A stretch of DNA of 64,000 nt from Rhodanobacteraceae bacterium (GTDB lineage: Bacteria > Pseudomonadota > Gammaproteobacteria > Xanthomonadales > Rhodanobacteraceae): positions 124,001-188,000 of the forward strand of contig SCQU01000029.1 of NCBI GenBank assembly GCA_004299555.1. Direction: 5' to 3'. The position numbers and the translations under genes were made by a program. Below, one piece after another: positions 46,265 through 54,401 of the stretch (positions within the stretch are counted from its first letter, which is position 1; each line of letters opens with the position of its first letter). The notes beneath the pieces were generated by a model. The model ran no database searches and was not told the DNA's origin. It worked only from the letters and a program-made list of their open reading frames with translations.

Positions 46265-46726
46265 TCAACGCGCCGACGAGGGCGTGGCTTGATGGTGAAC
46301 CTGCCGGTGGGCGGCTTTGAGGGCAGCCACGAGCTTCCCGGCATCGGCGTGTACGGTCTTCAGGTCATCGCTCTTGAGGCCAGCCTGTGCGTCAGTTAGT
46401 GCTGTCTCCAGCGTGCCGTGCAGGCGCGCGTTGCCTGCCGAATCAGATAGCGCGCCATGGCCGAGCCCCTTGCAGGGATTGGCCGACAACTTCTCGGCTG
46501 CGGCGTCATAGCCCGTCCCGTTGACACCCACCAGGCAATTGACGGCGTGGTGGAGGTGCAGCTGGGCCCCCGCCACCGAATCCATCTTGTATGCGACGCG
46601 GGCATGCACCTGGGCCGTGGCGATTTCGCGTGCTGCCGCGTTGCCCGAAGTGCCCTGTGCCAATGCCGCGATCGAAACACCGGCGGCAAGCGTGCCCGTG
46701 ATCCCCAATACCAGCCATTTGTGCAT
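46265..46726 (-). CDS. Small exported protein of the sulfur cluster
   Basis: I do not recognise this 153-residue protein. It has a signal peptide ending near ALAQ (residue 24) and a mature helical domain with several histidines (VHARVAYKM, AQLHLHHAVNCLVG, GHGALSD, VHADAGKLVAALKAAHRQVHH) and two cysteines. The His-rich helices could bind heme or metal in a four-helix arrangement, but there is no CxxCH. It lies 12 bp after tsdA and before the YVTN gene on the same strand, so it belongs to the operon. Function unknown. Confidence 0.7.
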   Translation of the reverse strand: MHKWLVLGITGTLAAGVSIAALAQGTSGNAAAREIATAQVHARVAYKMDSVAGAQLHLHHAVNCLVGVNGTGYDAAAEKLSANPCKGLGHGALSDSAGNARLHGTLETALTDAQAGLKSDDLKTVHADAGKLVAALKAAHRQVHHQATPSSAR

Positions 46727-46738
46727 GATGATCTCCAA

Positions 46739-47734
46739 TCAGTGGACGCCGGTTTTGCCGGCAGGTGCGGAGCCGAGCAGGTGGCCATTCACGACGGTGC
46801 CGTACAACGACATTTTCGTGTCATGGAATGTTTTGCGGGTTGCGGCTACGCTGCCGGTGAAGCGGGGATCCTGCGGACGTTCGTGCGCGTCCATGAAATA
46901 AGCCACGTCCCAGGCGGCCTGGTCGCTCAGGATACCGCCACGGCTGAACGGCATGTTGGCCTTGATGAACGCGGCGGCATTGTCGAGGTTGCCCATGCCG
47001 GCGCCCCAGTTGAAGGATTCTGGCCCCCACAACGGCGGGAACACCAGGGTGCCGGCCACGCGTTGACCCTGGCCCTCGGCACCGTGGCACAGCGCGCAAG
47101 TGTGTTCGAATACCTGTTGCCCACGCGCGTAACTGGGTGGCTCGGGCGGCACGAAGCCGTGCTTGGGAAACCCGGCGCCGGCGAGCGTGACGCCGGTCGG
47201 TGCGCCGTGCGACAACCAGAATGCGTAGGTGGTCAGCGCCTTGATGATCTCGCCATCGGCCGGCGGCGCCTTGCCGTTCATGCTGAAGCGGAAGCAGCCT
47301 TGCAGGCGCTCGGCAAAGCTGTTGACCTGGTGGTTTTTGGCGCGGTACATCGGGTAGCGCACATACGCACCCCACAGCGGCGCGGAGTTTGCACGGCGAC
47401 CGGCATCAAGGTGGCAGTTGCTGCAGTTGAGGTCGTTGCCGACGAAACCGCCGGCGTTGATGCGGGTGTGCGTGAAGATGGCCTCGCCCTTGCGCACCAT
47501 CGCGCCAAATGCGTCGTCCGGGATGGCCGATTCGGGCGGCGGTGTGAAAACCAGGGCCTTGTTTTGGTTGACGCCCGGCGGCGGGTGACCGGTGGCCGCC
47601 GCAACGTGCGTGCCTGAAGTCGACCGCGTGGGAGCGGCCACCACTGTGCCAGCCGGCGTGGGGTGCGAACAGCCGGCCAGCAGCAGGCCGGCCCCGACGA
47701 TGCTCGCGCAGCACACGGCGGTTCGCGGATTCAT
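46739..47734 (-). CDS. tsdA: TsdA-like diheme thiosulfate dehydrogenase (lipoprotein)
   Basis: Diheme c-type cytochrome of 331 residues. Lipobox LLLAGC (Cys22) indicates membrane anchoring. Two heme motifs: C104-SNC-H108 and C213-ALC-H217. The RYPMY...LQGCFRFSMNG segment, with C147 as possible axial ligand, is characteristic of TsdA, which oxidises two thiosulfates to tetrathionate. Some TsdA-like enzymes work in reverse, so direction is uncertain. It overlaps the cytochrome c4-like gene by 4 bp, the likely electron acceptor. Confidence 0.8.
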   Translation of the reverse strand: MNPRTAVCCASIVGAGLLLAGCSHPTPAGTVVAAPTRSTSGTHVAAATGHPPPGVNQNKALVFTPPPESAIPDDAFGAMVRKGEAIFTHTRINAGGFVGNDLNCSNCHLDAGRRANSAPLWGAYVRYPMYRAKNHQVNSFAERLQGCFRFSMNGKAPPADGEIIKALTTYAFWLSHGAPTGVTLAGAGFPKHGFVPPEPPSYARGQQVFEHTCALCHGAEGQGQRVAGTLVFPPLWGPESFNWGAGMGNLDNAAAFIKANMPFSRGGILSDQAAWDVAYFMDAHERPQDPRFTGSVAATRKTFHDTKMSLYGTVVNGHLLGSAPAGKTGVH

Positions 47735-48429
47735 GGCGTGGTTCCCTTGGCAGCCAGCGGTTGCGCGGCAAACCACGCCGCGACGGCGTGGATGTCCTGC
47801 TCGTCGAGCGCCGAAGAGACATGCTGCATCAGCGCCAGCGGGTCATTGTGCCGCGTGCCCTGTTTCCAGTCGTTGAGCTGTGCCGCGATGTAGGCGGCCG
47901 GCTGCCCGGCCAGCGGCGGGAAATGCGCGCCGACACCGATGCCGTGCGGGCCGTGGCACGCCACGCAGGCCGGCACCTGTTTGCCCCACAGTCCACGCAA
48001 CGCCAGGCGCGCGCCGAGGCTGTGATCGGCAGGCATGCGCGTGACGGGTTTGGACAATGCCGCCGGTACCGGCATGCGGTGGTAATACTCGGCCATGGTC
48101 TTGCGTTCGGATTCGTTCAACGCGGCGGCGATCGGCTGCATCACCGGATTTGCGCGCGTACCGTTGGCAAAGTCGTCCAGTTGCTTGCGCAGATAGGCAG
48201 CGTTGAGACCGGCGAGGCGCGGAAACCCTGCGGCAGCTTGGCCACCGCCCTCGGCACCATGGCAACTGGCGCATGCCGGCGCACCACGGCCGTTGCCGTG
48301 CTGCGCGATGGTGGCGGCATCGGTGGCGAACGCAGCAGCGGTCGGCAGGGCAAGCAACATCATGGCGAGTGTCGCGTGGCGCGTTGCCGGGTGCATGATC
48401 GTTCTCAGTGTGTGCAGCGCAGTGTTCAT
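47731..48429 (-). CDS. Diheme cytochrome c4-like protein
   Basis: A 232-residue exported protein with two CxxCH motifs (CASCH and CVACH) in tandem class I cytochrome c domains, the cytochrome c4 arrangement. Family patterns GxFPRLAG and FPPLAGQ, each followed by AAYLRKQL or AAYIAAQL, are visible in both halves. The signal ends near AAAFA; a later ATG (48396) is an alternative start. It overlaps the upstream beta-propeller gene and the downstream tsdA-like gene by ATGA, so it is probably the electron carrier for TsdA, passing electrons to a terminal oxidase. Confidence 0.9.
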   Translation of the reverse strand: MNTALHTLRTIMHPATRHATLAMMLLALPTAAAFATDAATIAQHGNGRGAPACASCHGAEGGGQAAAGFPRLAGLNAAYLRKQLDDFANGTRANPVMQPIAAALNESERKTMAEYYHRMPVPAALSKPVTRMPADHSLGARLALRGLWGKQVPACVACHGPHGIGVGAHFPPLAGQPAAYIAAQLNDWKQGTRHNDPLALMQHVSSALDEQDIHAVAAWFAAQPLAAKGTTP

Positions 48430-49808
48430 GGACGTACCGCCAGCTTCTCCAGCGGAATGGCCTGGAGCGTCCCGGCGTTGGTGCCGATGAACAGGGTCCT
48501 GCCGACGACCACCGCGTTCTGCGGCCCGTAGCCACCTTGGTGCCCGTTGTAGGTGTGGATGATCTTGCCGCTGCCCTTGTCCAGCGTAACGATGTCACCC
48601 GAGGCGGTGGGCTGGATCACGGCGTTCCCGACCACGGCGGGTGCGGCCTTCATGCTGGCCGGCATCGCCCGCTGCCACAGGATCTTGCCGCTTGCTGCAT
48701 CCAGCGCGTATTCCCGGTGCGTGACGGGACTGCCGGTATAGACCACGCCAGCGACGATCGTCGGCACCGCATCCTTGTTGCGCGGTGGAACCTTGCCGCC
48801 GCCGAGCGTTGTGCTCCAAAGGATCTTGCCGCTGCCAAGATCGATCGCCAGTTCTTGGGAAGATGATTCACCGCTGCGTGCCTGTGCATCGTCCTGCGTT
48901 TCGATCTGGCCGATGGCGGTGCTGCCGTGGATGGCCAGCGTGCCATCCCCGGCGCTGCTGGAAAATACGCCCGGCGGCGTCACCGACCACAACAACTTGC
49001 CGGTCTCGGCATCGAGGCCGTGGATCGCGCTGGGCTGCGTGCCGCCCATCACCAGTACGCCGCGCCCGGGATCGAGGGTGGCCGAGGACATGCTGACGAA
49101 CGACTTGATCGGCGTCTTCCAGACCAGCTGGCCGCTCGCCGCCGCTAACGCGTAGACGTGGCCATCGCCGTTGCCAAACAACAGGCGGCCCCTGTCGAAG
49201 ACGGGAGTGGGCATGTCCTCGCCCTGCGTCGGGTACACCCACACCTGCTTGCCGGTCGCGGCGTCCACCGCGAACATCGCCGACAGCCCGTTGCCGCGGA
49301 TGACCCGCGCACCGGGTTTGGCAAAGTTGACCGCGTGGCTGTAGGCAAACACCGAATTGCCGGCGCCGACAAATACCAGCCGGCGCCCATCGACCGTCGC
49401 GACGATCGGCGTGCCCATCAACTGGTTGAACGCGTGGAAGCGCCAGCGCAGTTTGCCGGTGCGCGCGTCCACCGCATAAAGGTAGCCGTCATCGTTGGTC
49501 GCATAGACGGTGCCGTCCACCACCGCCACGCCCACGGCAAAGCCCACGAGATCGCGGATCATGGTGCGATTGAGCAGCCGGCTGGCGTTGGCCTCGGCAG
49601 CACCCGGCACCGCGTAGCGCCAGGACAGCGCGGGAAAGTCGGACGCGTGCCAGGCATTGTGGCCGGGCGCCAGCGCATACATCGGCCAAGATTGCGGCGT
49701 GGCGGGCGACCGCGTTGCGGGTGCGGCGGCAAGCAGTCCCGGCGCGATCGCCAGGGCCAGCGCGCAGCTTCCGGCAAGGCGCAGGCGGTGGATTCGAGCG
49801 GTACGCAT
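48426..49808 (-). CDS. PQQ-type beta-propeller, tetrathionate hydrolase-like
   Basis: A 460-residue exported protein (signal to about residue 29) built of PQQ-enzyme-like blades (YAVDARTGKLRWRF; FAVDAATGKQVWVYP; YALAAASGQLVWKTP; YALDAASGKILWQR). By recollection of Acidithiobacillus tetrathionate hydrolase, shared elements include PGAAEA, NQLMGTP and MSSATL-like segments, and D288 (SSAGDG) falls where its catalytic Asp is. It could thus hydrolyse tetrathionate made by the TsdA-like enzyme. It could also be a PQQ dehydrogenase, but the usual active-site residues are not obvious. ATG 49808 gives the best signal peptide. Confidence 0.72.
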   Translation of the reverse strand: MRTARIHRLRLAGSCALALAIAPGLLAAAPATRSPATPQSWPMYALAPGHNAWHASDFPALSWRYAVPGAAEANASRLLNRTMIRDLVGFAVGVAVVDGTVYATNDDGYLYAVDARTGKLRWRFHAFNQLMGTPIVATVDGRRLVFVGAGNSVFAYSHAVNFAKPGARVIRGNGLSAMFAVDAATGKQVWVYPTQGEDMPTPVFDRGRLLFGNGDGHVYALAAASGQLVWKTPIKSFVSMSSATLDPGRGVLVMGGTQPSAIHGLDAETGKLLWSVTPPGVFSSSAGDGTLAIHGSTAIGQIETQDDAQARSGESSSQELAIDLGSGKILWSTTLGGGKVPPRNKDAVPTIVAGVVYTGSPVTHREYALDAASGKILWQRAMPASMKAAPAVVGNAVIQPTASGDIVTLDKGSGKIIHTYNGHQGGYGPQNAVVVGRTLFIGTNAGTLQAIPLEKLAVRP

Positions 49809-49837
49809 GGAAGGATCTCCGTCGGTAGGGGGGCCGC

Positions 49838-50410
49838 TCACAGCGGCATCAACGCGTAGCCCTGGTGTTCAAGGACGGTGACGGTGGTCAGGCCGGACAG
49901 TGCCAGCGTGACGTGTGGCGACACCCAGGCGTATTTGAAGTCGTGTTCGGCGACGGCTTGTGCGCACACCGCGATGTCGACGCCATCCTTGCGCAGCAAT
50001 TGGACCAGCTTGAGGTTGGGGTTGTCGACGCCAAATTCAGCGCGGTAGTGCGCGTTGTCCAGCGCCAGCGGTGTGGCCGCACCGTACGCGATGCCGACGA
50101 ATTTCAGGTGCGACAGCGGCACCCCGGCGGCAACATACAAGTTGACGGTGCGTGCGATGTGGTCCAGCGACGGGCTGACGTCATCCGGTTTGGCACCCGC
50201 CTTGGTCAGCGCAAACACGATCTTATAGGTCTGGCTGGGATCGGGCTGGTAGGCGTCCTTTGGCATGTAGTGGATCCTGCCGTAACCCGGAACGGTGGGC
50301 GTGCTCCAGAACCCCGGAGGCGGGGTCCACAGGACCGGCGGCTTCGCGGCAGCGGCAATCACGACGCCAAACAGCAGCGCGGGCAGAAGCAACAACCGGA
50401 TCTTGCGCAT
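49838..50410 (-). CDS. DsrE-like exported sulfur-related protein
   Basis: A 190-residue protein with a signal peptide (MRKIRLLLL..., cleavage near AAAA) and a DsrE/DsrF/TusD-like domain: TYKIVFALTKAG, IARTVNLYVAAGVP, KFVGIAYGAATPLAL, DGVDIAVCAQAVAEHDF. The Cys in VCAQ matches the sulfur-binding cysteine position in DsrE-like proteins. ATG 50417-50419 (MPAM) is an alternative start. It leads the sulfur cluster and is divergent from the LysR regulator. A sulfane-sulfur trafficking role is inferred. Confidence 0.78.
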   Translation of the reverse strand: MRKIRLLLLPALLFGVVIAAAAKPPVLWTPPPGFWSTPTVPGYGRIHYMPKDAYQPDPSQTYKIVFALTKAGAKPDDVSPSLDHIARTVNLYVAAGVPLSHLKFVGIAYGAATPLALDNAHYRAEFGVDNPNLKLVQLLRKDGVDIAVCAQAVAEHDFKYAWVSPHVTLALSGLTTVTVLEHQGYALMPL

Positions 50411-50480
50411 CGCAGGCATCTCCGTAGTGTGGATGCCGCGATGTTGCACGGGTCTTGGCATAAGTACAATTAACCATGCT

Positions 50481-50495
50481 TTATCACATCGATAA
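50481..50495. promoter_or_regulatory. Candidate LysR operator
   Basis: TTATC-ACATC-GATAA, a perfect 5-bp inverted repeat with a T-N11-A core, lies in the intergenic region between the divergent LysR gene and the DsrE-like gene. LysR-type regulators bind such sequences. It is 71 bp upstream of the cluster's start and 165 bp from the regulator's start. Inference from position and symmetry. Confidence 0.5.
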
Positions 50496-50660
50496 GACGC
50501 GTATATATGTCGACGCGGCCCCATGTCTGGTGCGGGGTGGAAGCCGCGCCAGGGTCGGGATCTGCCCGGCGGATGCACCGCTGCGCGCCTCCACCGGAGC
50601 TTCGGGCGGCGCGCACGCACCATGCGCGCGGCCGCGTAGGGCCGTGTACAAGGTACCGCG

Positions 50661-51548
50661 ATGACCCACATCAGCCTGCGCCAACTCGAGGTGTTCGTGC
50701 AGGTTGCGCGGCTGGGCAGCGCGCGTGCCGCCGCCGAGCGGCTGCACATGACGCAACCCGCCGCCAGCATGGCGCTGGCGGAGATGGAGCGCCAACTTGA
50801 TGCGCCCGTGTTCGCGCGCGAGCGCGGCCGCCTGCGCCTGAACGAACGCGGCCGGGAATTGCTGCCCATGGCGCAGGAGCTGCTGGAGCGGCACGCCGAG
50901 TTCGCCCGTCACGCCAGCGATGAAGGGCGCGTGCTGACCGGCGAATTGCGCATCGGCGCCAGCAATACCGTCGGCAACTACCACGTCGGTGAACTGCTGG
51001 GCAAGTTTGTCCGCCTGTATCCCCGCGTCCTGGTGCGGCTGCGCGTTGCCAACACCAACACCATCGCGGCGGCGATGCTCGACCACAGCCTGGACGTCGG
51101 TTGTGTGGAAGGACCGGTGGCCCATCCGCAACTGGAAGTACGGCCGTGGCGCGACGACCTGCTGCTGGTATGTACCTCCCCGCAGCACCCGCTGGCATCG
51201 AAGCGCAGCCTGAAGCCGGCGGATTTCGCGGGTGCACGCTGGATACTGCGGGAGCCGGGTTCGGCCACACGCAGCATCAGCGAACGCATGTTGGCGCGGC
51301 TTCCGCCCGGCGAAGTCGTGCTGGAGCTCGATCAGATCGAGGCGATCAAACAGGCGGTCGTGGCCGGGCTCGGTATCGCCTGCTTGCCGAAAGTGGCGGT
51401 GACCGATGCGCTGACGGCCGGCCGGATCAAGGCATTGAAGACGCCCTTTCTCGACCTGCGGCGCAAGCTGTGCGTGCTGATCCACCGGCAAAAATACCGT
51501 GGCGCGCTGCTCGATGCGTTCCTGCGCTGCGCGGGGCATGTCCATTGA
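50661..51548 (+). CDS. LysR-family transcriptional regulator
   Basis: A 295-residue LysR-type regulator: N-terminal winged helix (ISLRQLEVFVQVARLGSARAAAERLHMTQPAASMALAEME, in parts) and a periplasmic-binding-like effector domain from about residue 90. It is divergent from the DsrE-TetH-TsdA operon across about 250 bp with a candidate operator, so it probably controls that operon in response to a sulfur compound or another small ligand. The effector domain resembles the CysB/CbbR-type pattern in general only. Confidence 0.9.
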   Translation: MTHISLRQLEVFVQVARLGSARAAAERLHMTQPAASMALAEMERQLDAPVFARERGRLRLNERGRELLPMAQELLERHAEFARHASDEGRVLTGELRIGASNTVGNYHVGELLGKFVRLYPRVLVRLRVANTNTIAAAMLDHSLDVGCVEGPVAHPQLEVRPWRDDLLLVCTSPQHPLASKRSLKPADFAGARWILREPGSATRSISERMLARLPPGEVVLELDQIEAIKQAVVAGLGIACLPKVAVTDALTAGRIKALKTPFLDLRRKLCVLIHRQKYRGALLDAFLRCAGHVH

Positions 51549-51869
51549 GCTTGTCCGCCAAACGGTTTGTACGCCCCCGGGTGCGGCCAGGCTCGCCGCA
51601 TCGGGGGTACTCGCGCGTGGATGGTCGTCCGCACGCCGCATTTGGCGGCATATCGCATCGGCGGCGACGGGTACGCGCCCTCCGGGCATTGCATGGCGCC
51701 GTGGCCAGATCCGTAACTGGACCGGTGACCCGGAAACGGTGCAACGGCGATGCATCCCCGGGTTTCCGGTGCATGCGCCCAACGGTCGCAAGCCGTTGAA
51801 GCTCAGGCGACGGCGGCTGATGCACGCCAATCCGCGGCCGGGTTCGAACCGCTCAGGCCCGCCGGTGCC
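51549..51869. other. Gene-free interval
   Basis: About 320 bp between the LysR stop and a convergent membrane-protein gene. CCGGAAAC at 51730-51737 is inverted at 51762-51769. A GGTTCGAACC sequence near 51840 looks like a tRNA T loop but its flanks do not pair, so no tRNA is called. Nothing else recognised. Confidence 0.6.
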
Positions 51870-52571
51870 TCACTCGGCCGAAGTATCTGAGCGCAGCCGC
51901 TGCAGCAGCACCGGCACCAGCGCCAACAGGCCAAGGCCAACCAGCGGCAGCCAGATGTGCGGCTCCAGGATCATGCTTGGCGAGATCCCCTTGCCCTGCG
52001 CGATGGAACGTCCGACTCCCGCGCCGATGGCCGTTTCAAACACCAGCATGATCGCCCCACCCAGGGCGGTCGCCACGGTGAACAACCACACCGGGCAGCG
52101 CAACCACGCGAGTGCGATGGTGACGCCACCGAACGGAAACAGCGGAACGAAGCGCAGGAACAGCGTGTAGGACACCGGGTTCGCCTGGTAGCCCTGGCGC
52201 ACACGTTCCACGAATCTTGGCGGTGGACGTTTGCCGGCGCCGAACGCATGGCGTGCGGCGTAGAACAACAGCAACGATCCCAACACCTCGCCGATCAGCG
52301 ACAGGCCGATGGCGCGGCCCATGCCAAACAACATGCCGCCGGCGATGATGACGAACAGCGGGCCCGGCATCGCGGTCGCGATGGTGAGGGTCAGTACCAG
52401 GATAAAAATGACGTACGCCAGCGTGGGGTGTGCCGCGATTGCATACAGCCACCCGGCTTGCTCGGCCATGATGCGATTGGGTGCGAGCTGCTGCAGCACG
52501 CCACTGGCGGCTACCGCGATCCCGATCGCGATCAGGAACAGCAAGGGAGCGAAGGCACGCAATCGGCTCAT
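51870..52571 (-). CDS. TVP38/TMEM64 (DedA-like, VTT domain) membrane protein
   Basis: A 233-residue inner-membrane protein with about five to six helices. The VTT-domain hallmarks are AMPGPLFVIIAGGMLFG (re-entrant loop), EVLGSLLLFYAARHAFG, and FLRFVPLFPFGGVTIALA with the conserved Arg and Phe/Pro. Such proteins act in lipid transport and membrane homeostasis. The frame opens at 52718, but ATG 52571 (MSRLRAF) starts the first helix properly. The substrate cannot be named. It is convergent with the LysR gene and downstream of the deaminase gene. Confidence 0.85.
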   Translation of the reverse strand: MSRLRAFAPLLFLIAIGIAVAASGVLQQLAPNRIMAEQAGWLYAIAAHPTLAYVIFILVLTLTIATAMPGPLFVIIAGGMLFGMGRAIGLSLIGEVLGSLLLFYAARHAFGAGKRPPPRFVERVRQGYQANPVSYTLFLRFVPLFPFGGVTIALAWLRCPVWLFTVATALGGAIMLVFETAIGAGVGRSIAQGKGISPSMILEPHIWLPLVGLGLLALVPVLLQRLRSDTSAE

Positions 52572-52669
52572 GGGTCGCAACGGCAGCGTATGGATCAGGC
52601 CGCCGCAAGGATAGCCGGTTAACTTGAACCAGGCGAAACGCGGGGGTCCACTAATGACGCGGGTCACGA

Positions 52670-53242
52670 CTAGTAGGGTACACCGCCACCCGCCTGGTAG
52701 CGGGTAAGCACGGCGCACGCGGCGCCGCGCTCGAGGTCGCGCACCACCCGCACACCGCGCCGCATCAGCTCACCGGCCCAATCCGCGGGCAACGGGCCTT
52801 CATCGAATCCAGCCAGGGCCTCGGTGTCTTCCGCGCGGGCCGCGATCAGCAGCGTGCTGAGGCCGGCCCACACGATTGCACCGTAACACTGGCAGCACGG
52901 CTGCGCGCTGGTGGCAAGGGTGTAGTGGCCGCCGCCCGCGTTGAGGCGCGCACGGCCCACGTGCCGCTGGGCGCCCACGAGCGCGACGATTTCGGCGTGC
53001 GCGAGCGACGATCGCAAAGGTTCGACCCGGTTGACGCCGACGGCGACCAGACGGCCGCCGTCCGCAAATACCGCGGCGCCGAACGGCCCGCCGGTGGCGT
53101 GCTCCACGTTGAGGCCCGCCAAAGTGATCGCCAGCCGGATCTGCGCGCCGCTCCCGTTATAGGCGTGGGCGAAGTCAACGCTGGCCGCGACCCACGCGGG
53201 CAGGACCGGTGCCGGTCGCAGGATGGGTACCGGCTGGGTCAT
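52670..53242 (-). CDS. Nucleoside/guanine deaminase-like protein (CMP/dCMP deaminase fold)
   Basis: A 190-residue zinc deaminase-fold protein. Catalytic motifs H82-A-E84 and P115-C116-C-Q-C119 are intact. It is similar to cytidine/guanine deaminase relatives (tadA/guaD group) and may act on a free base or nucleoside rather than tRNA. It overlaps the upstream esterase-like gene by 4 bp. ATG 53242 is used; the longer frame to 53581 covers only antisense of the esterase gene. Substrate uncertain. Confidence 0.8.
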   Translation of the reverse strand: MTQPVPILRPAPVLPAWVAASVDFAHAYNGSGAQIRLAITLAGLNVEHATGGPFGAAVFADGGRLVAVGVNRVEPLRSSLAHAEIVALVGAQRHVGRARLNAGGGHYTLATSAQPCCQCYGAIVWAGLSTLLIAARAEDTEALAGFDEGPLPADWAGELMRRGVRVVRDLERGAACAVLTRYQAGGGVPY

Positions 53243-54321
53243 GGCCCGCTTCCCTCTGGAGGCCGGCCGGCCAGCGGGCGTTTGGCCTGGATGCGTTGCA
53301 GGATCTCGACGCTGGCGGGTGCCGCGAGCCCGCCATAGACCGCGTCCACGCGTGCCAACGTGCGTGCGGCCTGGTTGACGCGGCCGGCTGCCATGAACGC
53401 GCGTACCTGCGTCACCCGGGCGTCGAGTTGGGCGTGGACTCTCGCGCGGCAGGCTTGCACGCGCGCCGCGGGTGGTGCCGCCGGCCGCTGCAGCCACGCC
53501 AGGGCCCGGGTCACGGCGGCGGCATCGGCCAGGACATGTGGGGTACGCAGCAAGGTGATGCTGCGCGTGTTGAATGCGCACCAGTGCTGCAGCGATGCGC
53601 TGGCGCGCGCCAGCTGGGCCTGCCGTACCACGTCGTCCTCACCGGTCAGGAACACGAGGCGCGAGGTGTCCTGGAACTGGTGCAACAGTTTGGCGGGTGG
53701 CAGCGGCACCGCGGCGGTGCCGATGGGGTCGCTGCCGGCGTCCAACAGGGCGCCGCGGAAAAGGTCGGGATAGCCCAGTGCCAGCCTCAAGGCGACCCGC
53801 GAACCGCCCGAAAAGCCGCCAACGTAGACCTGTGCCGGATTGACCCGGTAGCGCTGCATGACGCCATGGGCGCCAAGAAGCGCCAGCGGCTCGCGGCGGT
53901 TGGCGACGTCGGCGGCATTGCCGGACCCGGCCGCCGTGACGAGGATCGTGTGGCTGCGATCCAGCGCGGGCAGCCACGACTCGGGCACGCGCGCCGGGTT
54001 CCACGGTGGCACGAATACGAGCAGCGCGTAGCCGCCCGCCGGCGCGGGTGGCGGTGGCACATACAACGCGAAGCGTGCAGCGTCCGGGTCGATGGGGGAT
54101 GCCTCCAACGCGCCGCGCCTGCCCGCCAGTGCCTGCCGCGTGTGCAGCGCCTCAAGCGGACTTTGCAGCCTGCGCAGCAGTGCGCCGTTGCGTGCGAAAG
54201 CGGGCATGGAGTCAAACCGGACGTCCGCCTGCAGGCCGGTGCGGGTGGGCGCGGCCTGCGTGCCGCCGGCCACGGCAACCAGCAACAACATCAACCAGCG
54301 CGCGCGCGGAAGCCACTGCAT
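53239..54321 (-). CDS. Exported alpha/beta hydrolase (esterase/PHB depolymerase-like)
   Basis: A 360-residue secreted protein with a signal peptide (cleavage near AA, residue 24). The nucleophile elbow GGFSGGS places Ser171. The N-terminal part includes YALLVFVPPWNPA and SHTILVTAAGSGN, seen in feruloyl esterase/PHB depolymerase-like hydrolases, and Asp in a DAGSDP segment is a candidate acid. The C-terminus has repeated Ala/Arg-rich helices that look like an additional domain. It starts 80 bp from a divergent ArsR-like gene and overlaps the deaminase gene. Substrate unknown. Confidence 0.8.
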   Translation of the reverse strand: MQWLPRARWLMLLLVAVAGGTQAAPTRTGLQADVRFDSMPAFARNGALLRRLQSPLEALHTRQALAGRRGALEASPIDPDAARFALYVPPPPAPAGGYALLVFVPPWNPARVPESWLPALDRSHTILVTAAGSGNAADVANRREPLALLGAHGVMQRYRVNPAQVYVGGFSGGSRVALRLALGYPDLFRGALLDAGSDPIGTAAVPLPPAKLLHQFQDTSRLVFLTGEDDVVRQAQLARASASLQHWCAFNTRSITLLRTPHVLADAAAVTRALAWLQRPAAPPAARVQACRARVHAQLDARVTQVRAFMAAGRVNQAARTLARVDAVYGGLAAPASVEILQRIQAKRPLAGRPPEGSGP

Positions 54322-54401
54322 GGTTGTGCATGATGCCGCATCCGGCGGCATGCGGCGCGGCAGCGCTTGCGCCGCGTCCGCGCGGTGGCTAGCGTGGGCG
54401 C

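Noticed and set aside
51820-51860. tRNA-like T-loop sequence GGTTCGAACC
   Set aside because: Flanking bases do not form a T stem, and no acceptor, D or anticodon arms are found upstream.
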